From Oleiagrimonas citrea (lineage in GTDB: Bacteria > Pseudomonadota > Gammaproteobacteria > Xanthomonadales > Rhodanobacteraceae): a DNA stretch of 64,000 bases. Numbering within the stretch: position 1 is the first letter of the stretch; every line of letters begins with the position of its first letter. A program made the translations under genes and the position numbers. The stretch lies in the NCBI RefSeq assembly GCF_012395255.1, contig NZ_JAAZQD010000001.1, positions 186,001-250,000 of the forward strand, given 5' to 3'. The notes beneath the pieces are model-generated. The model searched no databases. It was not told where the DNA came from and saw only the letters and a program-made list of their open reading frames with translations. This document shows, one piece after another, positions 41,791 through 50,316 of this stretch.

Positions 41791-42771
41791 ATGACCATGC
41801 GCCCGATACTCTGCTTTGGCGAAGCGTTGATCGACTTCCACCCGGAAGGCACGGACGATCATGGATTCGCACGCGCCTTCGTGCCGTTCGCCGGTGGCGG
41901 TCAGGCCAATGTCGCCGTCGGCGTGGCGCGATTGGGCGGTGAAGCACACTTCGTCGGCATGCTCGGCCAGGACCGCTTCGGCGACTTCCTCATCGATCGC
42001 CTGCAACGAGCCGGCGTCGACACGCATCATGTCGTGCGCACCGCCGATGCACCGACAGCACTGGCCTTCGTGCAACTCGATGCCGACGGCGAGCGCAGCT
42101 TCTCGTTCTATCGCCCGCCCTCGGCCGACATGCTGTTCCGCAGCGAACATTTCCGCGACGATGCCTTCGACGGCATCGCCCTGCTGCATGCATGCTCGCT
42201 GAGCATGAGCGAACCGGAACTGGCCGAAGCCACCCGCGAAGGCATGCGTCGCGCGCAGGCGGCCGACGCGCTGGTCAGCTTCGACCTGAACCTGCGCCCC
42301 GCACGCTGGAGCCACCATGACGACCCGCGCTCGGTCATGTGGAGCGGCCTGGAGCTCGCCGACCTGGTCAAGCTCAGCGACGATGAACTCGACTATCTCG
42401 CCGTCGATGGCGAGGACGCCTTCCTCGAACGCCTGTGGCGCGGACGCACGCGCCTGCTGGTGGTGACCGGAGGCAGTGCGCCGTTGCGCTGGTTCGTGCG
42501 TGATGCGGACGGCGAAATGCCGGTCTACGACAGCGCCGTGATCGACAGCACCGCTGCCGGCGATGCGTTCGTCGCCGGCTTGCTGCATCGACTGGTCGAA
42601 CAGGACATCGACGCGCGGAATTTCGACGCATTCATCATGGAACTTCCGCGTCTTCATGCGACACTTCGCTTCGCCGCCGCGTGTGGCGCCATCACCGTCA
42701 CTCGTCGAGGGTCTTTCGCAGCGATGCCCACGGCAAAGGAAGTCGAGACCTACATGGACGAGAGGCCATGA
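41791..42771 (+). CDS. PfkB-family sugar kinase, probable fructokinase
   Basis: 326 residues, ribokinase fold. N-terminal CFGEALIDFHPEG, substrate-side GGGQANVAVGVARLGG (PfkB signature 1) and the C-terminal DSTAAGDAFVAGLL with the catalytic base aspartate. Context suggests phosphorylation of fructose made by the downstream AGE-family enzyme. Start ATG 41791 behind AAGGA. Its stop overlaps the next gene's start (ATGA at 42768-42771), so translation is coupled. Confidence 0.9.
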   Translation: MTMRPILCFGEALIDFHPEGTDDHGFARAFVPFAGGGQANVAVGVARLGGEAHFVGMLGQDRFGDFLIDRLQRAGVDTHHVVRTADAPTALAFVQLDADGERSFSFYRPPSADMLFRSEHFRDDAFDGIALLHACSLSMSEPELAEATREGMRRAQAADALVSFDLNLRPARWSHHDDPRSVMWSGLELADLVKLSDDELDYLAVDGEDAFLERLWRGRTRLLVVTGGSAPLRWFVRDADGEMPVYDSAVIDSTAAGDAFVAGLLHRLVEQDIDARNFDAFIMELPRLHATLRFAAACGAITVTRRGSFAAMPTAKEVETYMDERP

Positions 42772-44153
42772 CGCCCAAGTTGCCCGCGACGCCTGTGCCG
42801 GATTTTCGCTCACGCGAATTCCTGCGCCAACACATCGCCGACATCATGGATTTCTACTATCCGCGATGCATCGATCCCGTGGGCGGCTACTTCCAGTATT
42901 TCCACGACGACGGCTCCATCTACGACACCCGCCATCGGCACCTGGTCAGCAGCACGCGCTTCGTCTTCAACTTCGCCATGGCCGCGCGCCATTTCGGCAG
43001 CACGCGCTATGCCGAGGCCGCGCGTCACGGCTTGAACTACCTGCGCGAGATGCACCGCGACAGCACGACCGGCGGCTACGTATGGACGCTGTACGACGGT
43101 CTTGCCGAGGACCGCACCAACCACTGCTACGGCGTCGCCTTCGTGATGCTGGCCTATGCCACGGCGCACAAGGCCGGATCCGAACAGGCCGCCGAATGGA
43201 TGGACGAAACCTGGCAACTGCTGGAAGAACGATTCTGGGACGCCGATGCCGGCCTCTATCGCGACGAGGCCGACGCCGACTGGCATTTCTCCGCCTACCG
43301 CGGCCAGAACGCGAACATGCACATATGCGAGGCGCTGCTGTGCGCCTATGAAGCCACCGGCAACGACGCCTATCTCGATCGCGCACTGCTTCTGGCCGAC
43401 AACATGACACGGCGACAGGCCGACCAGACCAACGGCCTGATCTGGGAACACTACGACGAAAACTGGAACGTCGACTGGGATTACAACCGCGACAACCCGA
43501 AGCACCTGTTTCGTCCGTGGGGATTCCAGCCCGGTCACCAGACCGAGTGGGCCAAGCTCCTGCTGATCCTGGACCGTCACTGCCGCCGCCCGGCTTCCGA
43601 GCGCGGCCAGCCGGTCACCGTCCCCGGCTGGAACGAAACCCGGGTATCGCGCGCCAGCCCGCCACCGATCGCCTTCGGCGCAGCGCGCAGCCCGGTGCTG
43701 GACCCGGTGGCCGACCGCGAAGCCTCGCCTCAACCGTCCTGTCCCGAACTCGACTGGCTGCTTCCCACCGCGCGCCGACTGTTCGACACCGCCGTCGCCC
43801 TGGCCTGGGACAAGCAGTACGGCGGGCTGTGCTATGGCTTCGATCCGGACGGCAACATCTGCGACGACGACAAGTACTTCTGGGTCCAGGCCGAGACGCT
43901 GACCACCGCCGCGCTGCTCGCACACCGCACCGACATGGACGCCTACTGGCTCTGGTATGAGCGGATCTGGACCTATGCCTGGCAGCACATGGTCGACCAC
44001 CAGCACGGCGGCTGGTACCGGATCCTGGACCGCATGAACCAGAAATACGACAACAAGAAGAGTCCGGCCGGCAAGACCGACTACCACACCATGGGTGCCT
44101 GCTACGAGGTCCTCAACGTGATCGGTCGCTCCGGCGCACAACGGCTCGCGTAG
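42768..44153 (+). CDS. AGE-family epimerase/isomerase, probable mannose isomerase
   Basis: 461 residues, (alpha/alpha)6-barrel of the N-acylglucosamine 2-epimerase/YihS family. Conserved catalytic elements: NANMHICEALL (180s), the FRPWGFQPGHQTEWAKLL block with H257, QAETLTTAAL and DYHTMGACYEV with H440. Linked to a fructokinase and GH92 mannosidase, it most likely converts mannose to fructose. Odd: a Pro/Ser/Ala-rich insert at about residues 272-328 between two barrel helices makes it about 55 residues longer than usual. Start overlaps the kinase stop. Confidence 0.88.
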   Translation: MTPKLPATPVPDFRSREFLRQHIADIMDFYYPRCIDPVGGYFQYFHDDGSIYDTRHRHLVSSTRFVFNFAMAARHFGSTRYAEAARHGLNYLREMHRDSTTGGYVWTLYDGLAEDRTNHCYGVAFVMLAYATAHKAGSEQAAEWMDETWQLLEERFWDADAGLYRDEADADWHFSAYRGQNANMHICEALLCAYEATGNDAYLDRALLLADNMTRRQADQTNGLIWEHYDENWNVDWDYNRDNPKHLFRPWGFQPGHQTEWAKLLLILDRHCRRPASERGQPVTVPGWNETRVSRASPPPIAFGAARSPVLDPVADREASPQPSCPELDWLLPTARRLFDTAVALAWDKQYGGLCYGFDPDGNICDDDKYFWVQAETLTTAALLAHRTDMDAYWLWYERIWTYAWQHMVDHQHGGWYRILDRMNQKYDNKKSPAGKTDYHTMGACYEVLNVIGRSGAQRLA

Positions 44154-44202
44154 GTCGAAAGCCCTGTGGCCGTGTCCGGCTGCGCGGGTCCATACTGGGC
44201 GC

Positions 44203-44994
44203 ATGATGCCCATGAATCGATCCCTCGCCCGTAATCTGGTGGCCGGCCTCGCGCTTGGCCTGATCCTCGCCGGAACCGCCCATGCCGACCGCGGTCAGCC
44301 CGCCGGCATCGACGTGCCGGCCTACATCACCAAGGCGTTGACCGATCCAGCGCGCGCGCACGACCGGGCCAACGACGCCAGACGTCGCCCCGGCCCCATC
44401 CTGGCGCTCGCCGGCGTCAAACCCGGCGACACCGTGATCGAACTGGTTCCTGCCAGCGGATACTGGACGCGCATCCTGAGCCGGATCGTCGGCCCGAAGG
44501 GACACGTCTACGCCGTGACGCCCGTCGAATTTCTCAAAGTATTCCCCAAGGCCGCCGACAAGGTGAAAGTACTCGCTGCCGACCCGCACTACAGCAACGT
44601 CACGGCGCTGGTACAGCCAGCCGCCGACCTGAAGATTCCGAAACCGGCCGACCTGGTGTTCACCGCCGAGAACATGCACGACTACAACAACGCCTCGTTC
44701 GGTAGCCTGCCGCCGAAAGCGCTGGCGACCGAGGTGCTCAAGGCGCTGAAGCCCGGCGGCATCTTCCTGGTCAACGATCATGTGGCACCGAAGGGATCGG
44801 GACTATCCGACACCGATACGCTGCACCGTATCGACCCGGCCACCGTGAAGGCCCAGGTCACGGCCGCCGGCTTCGTCTTTGTCGGCGCCAGCGACGTGCT
44901 GCGCAATCCCAAGGACCCGCACGACATCAAGGTCTTCGACCCGTCCATCCGCGGGCATACCGATCAGTTCGTGTACAAATTCCGCAAACCCTGA
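44203..44994 (+). CDS. Periplasmic predicted methyltransferase (COG4798-like)
   Basis: 263 residues with a signal peptide (hydrophobic LVAGLALGLILAGTAHA, cleavage about residue 28). The remainder follows a class I SAM-methyltransferase layout: VIELVPASGYWTRILSRIV at the motif I position, with the first glycines of the usual G-x-G-x-G replaced, and LKPGGIFLVNDHVA at the post-motif. Exported methyltransferase-like proteins of this kind are widespread but unexplained because SAM is cytoplasmic. Start could be ATG 44203 or 44212. A strong terminator follows. Confidence 0.8.
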   Translation: MMPMNRSLARNLVAGLALGLILAGTAHADRGQPAGIDVPAYITKALTDPARAHDRANDARRRPGPILALAGVKPGDTVIELVPASGYWTRILSRIVGPKGHVYAVTPVEFLKVFPKAADKVKVLAADPHYSNVTALVQPAADLKIPKPADLVFTAENMHDYNNASFGSLPPKALATEVLKALKPGGIFLVNDHVAPKGSGLSDTDTLHRIDPATVKAQVTAAGFVFVGASDVLRNPKDPHDIKVFDPSIRGHTDQFVYKFRKP

Positions 44995-45012
44995 CGCAAT
45001 CTGAGCGACACG

Positions 45013-45041
45013 AAAAGGCCCGCGCATCGGCGGGCCTTTTT
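45013..45041 (+). terminator. Rho-independent terminator after methyltransferase-like gene
   Basis: AAAAGGCCCGC, a 6-nt loop, GCGGGCCTTTTT: an 11-bp stem with A-run and T-run, 19 bp after the stop codon. It can work in both directions. Confidence 0.9.
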
Positions 45042-45062
45042 CATGTCGGCGAATCCTCGCGA

Positions 45063-45539
45063 TCAGGTGCCTGCCCCCGCCTTCGGGTGCCGCTCGCTCC
45101 AAGCTTTGCGGGAACGAGTCAGCATCGCCTGCACATCATCGACCGGTACAAGCGAACGCTGTACGAAGCCATCCGGCACCTGACGCGTCATCGAGCCGGT
45201 CCCGCGGATGTGCATCACGCCGCCAGCGTCGGGCATGAAACGGAAATGCAGCGTGAGTTCGGGCGTGTGTGGCTCGACATCCGCATGTGCCGCCTCCACC
45301 CGATAGGACTTTGACGCGCCGTCGGCACGCTTGCGGCGTGCCAACAAAGAGAGCGCGTCGTGCACGATGCCGAAACGCTCCGCCTGCAGTAATGGCATGA
45401 CTGCATACGATGCCTCTGCAGTTGCGACATGCCGCCGATGCTTTCACGTGCGATCAGCGTATGCGATCCGCCGCATGGCGACACTCGCACCAAACACAAA
45501 CGCGACCAGCCTCGTCAGAGCCTCCTTCTTTCCGTTCAT
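45063..45539 (-). pseudogene. Unknown small gene broken by an in-frame TGA
   Basis: An ATG at 45539 with an excellent GGAGGAA ribosome site opens a frame (MNGKKEALTRLVAFVFGAS...) that reaches TGA at 45444-45446 after 31 codons. The same frame resumes at once and stays open to the TGA at 45063, including YAVMPLLQAERFGIVHDALSL and a beta-rich HFRFMPDAGGVMHIRG. Reading through would give about 158 residues with a hydrophobic N-terminal helix. I recognise no family. Either it is a nonsense-mutated gene, or a shorter protein starts internally (45398, 111 aa). A sequencing error changing TGG to TGA is possible. Confidence 0.5.
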
Positions 45540-45544
45540 GCCAC

Positions 45545-45562
45545 TTCCTCCATGAGGAGGAA
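45545..45562 (-). promoter_or_regulatory. Hairpin sequestering a Shine-Dalgarno
   Basis: On the minus strand TTCCTCC-TCAT-GGAGGAA is a perfect 7-bp hairpin with a tetraloop. Its 3' arm is the ribosome-binding site for the ATG at 45539 (5 nt spacing). In the mRNA this would hide the Shine-Dalgarno and could act as a simple thermometer or translational switch. Confidence 0.5.
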
Positions 45563-45634
45563 CTTCCCATGGTCGCAGCACCCGCCACGCGAATCGGAAT
45601 GCATCCGTGTCACGAACAAACCATGTACCGACAC

Positions 45635-45669
45635 AAAAAAGACGCCCGCCGGCCAAGCCGACGGACGTC
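45635..45669 (-). terminator. Rho-independent terminator of the sdh operon
   Basis: On the minus strand GACGTCCGTCGGC, TTG loop, GCCGGCGGGCGTC followed by six T residues, about 27 bp after the sdhB stop. A canonical intrinsic terminator. Confidence 0.88.
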
Positions 45670-45695
45670 GCATGCATCAGCCGTGGCTCGCAGTG

Positions 45696-46481
45696 TCAGG
45701 CGGAGCGACGCTCGACGATCAGCTTCTTGATCTCGGCGATGGCCTTGGCCGGATTCAGCCCCTTGGGGCAGGTCCGCGCACAGTTCATGATGGTGTGGCA
45801 ACGGTACAGTTTGAACGGATCTTCCAGATCGTCCAGACGCTCACCCGTATCCTCGTCGCGCGAATCGGCGATCCAGCGATAGGCCTGCAGAAGAATGGCC
45901 GGGCCGAGATACTTGTCGCCGTTCCACCAGTAGCTGGGGCAGCTGGTCGAGCAACAGGCGCAGAGAATGCACTCGTACAGGCCGTCCAGCTTCTTGCGGT
46001 CTTCCGGCGACTGCAGGCGCTCGGCGTCCGACGGTGCCGGACTCTGCGTGCGCAGCCACGGTTTGATCGAGGCGAACTGCGCATAGAAGTGCGTCAGGTC
46101 GGGCACCAGATCCTTGACCACCGGCATGTGCGGCAGCGGGTAAATGCTGATCTCGCCGCCCTTGCAGTCGTCAATGGACTTGGTGCAGGCCAGTGTGTTG
46201 GTGCCGTCGATGTTCATTGCGCAACTGCCGCAGATGCCCTCGCGACAGGAACGGCGCAGCGTCAGCGTCGAATCGACTTCGTTCTTGATCTTCAGCAATG
46301 CGTCCAGAACCATCGGGCCGCAGCTGGACAGATCGATCTCGAACGTGTCCATGCGCGGATTCTGGCCATCATCCGGACTCCAGCGGTAGATCTTGAAGGT
46401 GCGCGGTTTCTTGGCGCCCTCGGCCGCATGATGCTTGCCGGGTTGAATCTTGGAATTCTTCGGTAGCGTGAACTCTGCCAC
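45696..46481 (-). CDS. sdhB: Succinate dehydrogenase iron-sulfur subunit
   Basis: 261 residues with ligands for three clusters: [2Fe-2S] [13 protein letters not shown] with a distal TLAC, [4Fe-4S] [12 protein letters not shown], and [3Fe-4S]/[4Fe-4S] [17 protein letters not shown]. Electrons pass from FAD in SdhA to quinone. Starts with GTG at 46481 behind GGAGAA. Last gene of the sdh operon, followed by a terminator. Confidence 0.98.
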   Translation of the reverse strand: MAEFTLPKNSKIQPGKHHAAEGAKKPRTFKIYRWSPDDGQNPRMDTFEIDLSSCGPMVLDALLKIKNEVDSTLTLRRSCREGICGSCAMNIDGTNTLACTKSIDDCKGGEISIYPLPHMPVVKDLVPDLTHFYAQFASIKPWLRTQSPAPSDAERLQSPEDRKKLDGLYECILCACCSTSCPSYWWNGDKYLGPAILLQAYRWIADSRDEDTGERLDDLEDPFKLYRCHTIMNCARTCPKGLNPAKAIAEIKKLIVERRSA

Positions 46482-46502
46482 GTGGCTTCTCCAGTCCTGG
46501 AC

Positions 46503-48290
46503 TCAGTAGACGCGCTTTTTCGGCGGCACGGTCTCGACTTCGTCGGTGAGCGTGTTCGAATGCACGGGGCGGAAATCGAAGCGGCTCTTGCCCTTCTCGT
46601 CGATCCACACCAGGGTGTGCTTCATCCATTCGGCATCGTCGCGATCGGGGAAATCCTCGCGGGCATGCGCGCCGCGCGATTCCTTGCGCTGCTCGGCCGA
46701 GTGCATGGTGGCCACGGCCTGATCGAGCAGATTGGACAGCTCCAGCGTCTCGACCAGATCCGAATTCCACACCATGGAACGGTCGCTGACGCGCACGTTC
46801 TCGAACGAAGCGTGGACCTCGGAAATCTTCTCGCAGCCTTCGGCCAGGGTTTCCTGGGTACGATAGACCGCGGCATCGCTCTGCATGGTCTTCTGCATCT
46901 TCAGGCGGATGTCCGCCGTCGGCGTATCGCCATCTGCATGACGCAGCTTGTCGAAGCGCGCCAGAGCCTTGTCCAGCGCGCTCGCCGGAAGGTCCTTGTG
47001 TGGGCTGTCCGGCTTGATGATCTCGGCGCAGCGATGGGCGACCGCACGACCGAACACCACCAGATCGAGCAGCGAGTTCGAACCCAGGCGGTTGGCACCG
47101 TGCACGGACACGCAAGCTGCTTCGCCGATGGCGAACAAACCCGGCACAACCGCGTCGGGATCACCGTTCTTCAGCTGCACCACTTCGCCGTGGTAGTTGG
47201 TCGGAATGCCGCCCATGTTGTAGTGCACGGTCGGCAGCACCGGGATCGGCTCCTTGGTCACGTCGACACCGGCGAAGATGCGCGCGGTCTCGGCGATGCC
47301 CGGCAGACGCTCGTGAATGACCTCGGGACCCAGATGCATCAGGTTCAGATGCGTGTGATCGCCGTGCTCACCGACACCACGGCCCTCGCGGATCTCGATG
47401 GTCTCGGCGCGCGAGACCACGTCGCGCGAAGCCAGGTCCTTGGCGCTGGGCGCGTAGCGTTCCATGAAACGCTCGCCCTTCGCGTTGGTGAGGTAACCGC
47501 CCTCGCCACGCACGCCCTCGGTGATGAGACAGCCGGCGCCGTAGATGCCGGTCGGATGGAACTGCACGAACTCCAGATCCTGCAACGCCAGCCCCGCACG
47601 AAGCACCATGCCGCCACCGTCGCCGGTGCAGGTATGCGCCGAGGTGCACGAGAAGTAGGCACGGCCGTAACCGCCGGTCGCCAGCACAACCGCCTGGCCG
47701 CGGAACACGTGCAGCGTGCCCTCGTTGAGATCCAGCGCCAGCACGCCGCGGCACACGCCCTCGTCGTCGAAGATGAGGTCGGTGGCGAAGTATTCGATGA
47801 AGAACGTGGCGTCATGCGCCAGCGCCTGCTGGTACAGCGTGTGCAGAATGGCGTGACCGGTACGGTCCGCAGCAGCACAGGTGCGCTGCGCGGTGCCCTT
47901 GCCGTAATGCGTGGTCATGCCGCCGAACGGACGCTGGTAGATCTTGCCTTCCTCGGTACGCGAGAACGGTACACCGTAGTGCTCCAGCTCGATGACCGAC
48001 GCTGGCGCGTTCTTGCACATGTACTCGATCGCATCCTGGTCGCCGAGCCAGTCGCCGCCCTTGATGGTGTCGTAGAAGTGGAAGCGCCAGTCGTCCTCGC
48101 CCATGTTGGCAAGCGCGGCGGCAATACCGCCCTGCGCAGCCACGGTGTGCGAGCGCGTCGGGAAGACCTTGGTGATGCACGCGGCCTTCAGACCCTTCTC
48201 GGCCAGGCCGAAGGTGGCGCGCAGACCGGCGCCGCCGGCACCGACCACGATCACGTCGAACTTGTGTTGCTGAACCTTGTAGCTTTCCAT
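46503..48290 (-). CDS. sdhA: Succinate dehydrogenase flavoprotein subunit
   Basis: 595 residues; oxidises succinate to fumarate in the TCA cycle. FAD-binding [20 protein letters not shown] at the N-terminus, the flavin-linking histidine in [14 protein letters not shown], active-site region [17 protein letters not shown], and [20 protein letters not shown] start at ATG 48290 ([15 protein letters not shown]), preceded by AGGAAGG; the longer frame to 48320 overlaps sdhD. Likely needs SdhE and SdhAF4, both encoded in this window, for flavinylation and assembly. Confidence 0.98.
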   Translation of the reverse strand: MESYKVQQHKFDVIVVGAGGAGLRATFGLAEKGLKAACITKVFPTRSHTVAAQGGIAAALANMGEDDWRFHFYDTIKGGDWLGDQDAIEYMCKNAPASVIELEHYGVPFSRTEEGKIYQRPFGGMTTHYGKGTAQRTCAAADRTGHAILHTLYQQALAHDATFFIEYFATDLIFDDEGVCRGVLALDLNEGTLHVFRGQAVVLATGGYGRAYFSCTSAHTCTGDGGGMVLRAGLALQDLEFVQFHPTGIYGAGCLITEGVRGEGGYLTNAKGERFMERYAPSAKDLASRDVVSRAETIEIREGRGVGEHGDHTHLNLMHLGPEVIHERLPGIAETARIFAGVDVTKEPIPVLPTVHYNMGGIPTNYHGEVVQLKNGDPDAVVPGLFAIGEAACVSVHGANRLGSNSLLDLVVFGRAVAHRCAEIIKPDSPHKDLPASALDKALARFDKLRHADGDTPTADIRLKMQKTMQSDAAVYRTQETLAEGCEKISEVHASFENVRVSDRSMVWNSDLVETLELSNLLDQAVATMHSAEQRKESRGAHAREDFPDRDDAEWMKHTLVWIDEKGKSRFDFRPVHSNTLTDEVETVPPKKRVY

Positions 48291-48300
48291 GAACCTTCCT

Positions 48301-48684
48301 TCAGGCGCCCAGGGCGACACGCAGGACCGCCAGCGCGCAGGCCAGCGCGAACAAGACGGCGAGAAGCTTGACCAGCACCATCAGGCTGACTTCGAGCCAG
48401 CGCGTGTGCACGTAATCCTCGATCACCACCTGCAGACCGAGCTGCGCGTGCCAGAACATGCTGGTGGTGAACGCGATCATCAGCACCGCATTCCACGGCT
48501 TGGCCAGCGTGGCGTGCGCGGTGGCGAAATCGGCATGCATCAGCGACAGCAGCGTGATGACGAACCAGATACCGAGCACGACCAGCGCGACGGCCGTCAT
48601 GCGCTGCATCCACCAATGATTGGCGCCGGACTTGGCCGAACCCAGACCGCGCGCACGTTGCAGGGGGTTGCGCAGATCGCTCAC
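48301..48684 (-). CDS. sdhD: Succinate dehydrogenase membrane anchor subunit
   Basis: 127 residues with three membrane helices; contributes heme and quinone binding ([41 protein letters not shown], the characteristic H..LG...I.DY..). Start is a GTG at 48684 overlapping the sdhC stop (GTGA). Confidence 0.94.
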   Translation of the reverse strand: MSDLRNPLQRARGLGSAKSGANHWWMQRMTAVALVVLGIWFVITLLSLMHADFATAHATLAKPWNAVLMIAFTTSMFWHAQLGLQVVIEDYVHTRWLEVSLMVLVKLLAVLFALACALAVLRVALGA

Positions 48685-49073
48685 AGAACACCTCCGGCCA
48701 TCAGGTATGCCCAGATCGCGACGGTCAGCAGCAGACTGACGATGACCGCCAGCCAGCTCGAACGCACGAACTGCGGAATCTCGTAACCCATGCCGGTGTC
48801 CTGCAGCAGATGCCGGATGCCGTTGCACAGGTGGAACATCAACGCCCAGGTCCACCCGAGCAGCAGGATCAGCCCGAAGATGCTGCCGGCGAAGCCGGTG
48901 AAGCAGCTCCAGGCATCCGGCCCCGAGGCCAGGGCCGTCAGGCCCCACAGCACCATCAGGGTGCCGGCGGCCAAGGCGATGCCGGTCGCGCGATGCAGGA
49001 TTGAAGTCACCATCTGCACCTGCCAGCGGTAGATGCCGAGGTGCGGTGAAAGTGGTCGCCCGCTCTGTGCCAT
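48681..49073 (-). CDS. sdhC: Succinate dehydrogenase cytochrome b556 subunit
   Basis: 130 residues, three membrane helices. The signature RPLSPHLGIYRWQVQMVTSILHRATG is clear, and HLCNGIRHLLQD carries the heme b histidine. ATG at 49073 (MAQSGRPL); an in-frame extension upstream to 49163 is not needed. First of sdhC-D-A-B. Confidence 0.95.
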   Translation of the reverse strand: MAQSGRPLSPHLGIYRWQVQMVTSILHRATGIALAAGTLMVLWGLTALASGPDAWSCFTGFAGSIFGLILLLGWTWALMFHLCNGIRHLLQDTGMGYEIPQFVRSSWLAVIVSLLLTVAIWAYLMAGGVL

Positions 49074-49140
49074 CGTGGCTATCCTTGTATAGGGAATCGC
49101 TTGCGTGCCCGGAAACGACACGAGACTCACGCGGAGTCGG

Positions 49141-49305
49141 TCAGAAATCGATGCAACGGCCATTCTTCTCCCAATCGCCGTAGCGAACGGGGTCGAGGCG
49201 TGGCTTCTCGTTCTGGCGTACCGGTTCCGGACCGACCTTCGCCGCTCCAGACGGCTTCGGCGTGGAGTCGGGGGAATCGGGTGGCGTGGGAGTCGTGTCG
49301 GTCAT
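49141..49305 (-). CDS. SdhAF4-like succinate dehydrogenase assembly factor (DUF1674)
   Basis: A 54-residue protein at ATG 49305. Its C-terminus DPVRYGDWEKNGRCIDF is the DUF1674/SdhAF4 signature (x-RYGDWE-xx-GR-x-DF). In eukaryotes and some bacteria this protein protects flavinylated SdhA before SdhB joins. It lies 67 bp upstream of sdhC on the same strand, so it probably heads the sdh transcript. The short N-terminal part is proline/threonine-rich and low in complexity. Confidence 0.88.
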   Translation of the reverse strand: MTDTTPTPPDSPDSTPKPSGAAKVGPEPVRQNEKPRLDPVRYGDWEKNGRCIDF

Positions 49306-49416
49306 GGGCTTGGAAATGATCTTTAAAATCCTAATACCTGGGTTGAACCAGCACAAGCTGAACCCACTCCAAGATCGTGCGCACCGCACGCCCCAACACA
49401 CGGAAACGACGTTTTC

Positions 49417-50223
49417 ATGACGCTTCAGGAACCCGCCGCGCTTCGCGCATCCATGCTTCGCATCGAAGGACCGGACGCGTTGCGCTTCGCCCACGTGCAG
49501 TTCACCAGCCATGTGCTGTCGCTGGAAATCGGCGCCTGGCAATGGAGCGCCTGGCTCGATGCACGCGGCCGCGTGCATCGCCTGTTCCACCTGCTTCGTC
49601 CGGACGAGCATCATCTGCTGCTGGCCCTGCGCGGCGGCGACGCCGAGATCATGGTCGAACGACTGCACCGCTTCGTGTTCCGCGACAAGGTCACGCTGCA
49701 GGCGCTGCCGCCCCTGGCCGTTCACGACGACGACGCGCTAGCCGAAGGCATCGTGCAGCAAGACAACGAAGATCTGCGTCTGGGCATGGGCGATCACGGC
49801 CTGCGCCTGTCACCCGAGGAGCGCCACGACACGGCATGGCGACGACGCGCCATCGAACGCGGCGAACCCTGGCTTCCGGATGCGTTCGCGGACACCTTTC
49901 TTCCCCCGGCGCTGGGGCTGCGCCGTTTGCGCGCCATGCAGCTCGACAAGGGCTGTTTCCCCGGTCAGGAGATCGCGGCGCGACTGCATTACCGCGGCGG
50001 TCACAAGCATGCACTGATGCATGTCCGACTGGCCGAAAACACACAACCCGGCAGCACGCTCGAAGTGCAGATCGACCACGGAGAACCCGTCTCGCTGGAG
50101 GTTCTCGACTGCATCGGCAACGAAGCGCTCGTGGTCGCCCACGAACGCGCACAGTCGGTGCTGCCGCGTGGCCTTGAAGCCGCAACGCAGCCCCCCTATA
50201 TCGTGCGTGTATTCGCCCCCTGA
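49417..50223 (+). CDS. ygfZ: Folate-binding protein YgfZ
   Basis: 268 residues of the YgfZ/GcvT-like family, needed for maintenance or repair of some Fe-S enzymes. The diagnostic K-G-C-[YF]-x-G-Q-E motif is KGCFPGQE at 178-185, with the redox-active C180. ATG at 49417. It is divergent from the sdhAF4-sdh operon; succinate dehydrogenase and complex I are both Fe-S enzymes, so the placement makes sense. Confidence 0.92.
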   Translation: MTLQEPAALRASMLRIEGPDALRFAHVQFTSHVLSLEIGAWQWSAWLDARGRVHRLFHLLRPDEHHLLLALRGGDAEIMVERLHRFVFRDKVTLQALPPLAVHDDDALAEGIVQQDNEDLRLGMGDHGLRLSPEERHDTAWRRRAIERGEPWLPDAFADTFLPPALGLRRLRAMQLDKGCFPGQEIAARLHYRGGHKHALMHVRLAENTQPGSTLEVQIDHGEPVSLEVLDCIGNEALVVAHERAQSVLPRGLEAATQPPYIVRVFAP

Positions 50224-50281
50224 TCGGCGCGGGCCTACACGCGCTGCCGTTAACTCGACATGAATAAAACCGCCTTCGTGT

Positions 50282-50310
50282 TTGACTCGGTGCGAAACAG
50301 AAGCTAAATT
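50282..50310 (+). promoter_or_regulatory. Strong sigma-70 type promoter
   Basis: TTGACT (50282-50287), a 17-nt spacer, then TAAATT (50305-50310): near-consensus with ideal spacing. Transcription would begin near 50317, leaving about 355 nt before the SleB-type gene start. Confidence 0.7.
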
Positions 50311-50316
50311 TGCGTT

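Noticed and set aside
45444-45446. TGA as a selenocysteine codon
   Set aside because: No SECIS-like hairpin was seen directly downstream, no selenoprotein family matches, and a nonsense mutation explains it more simply.
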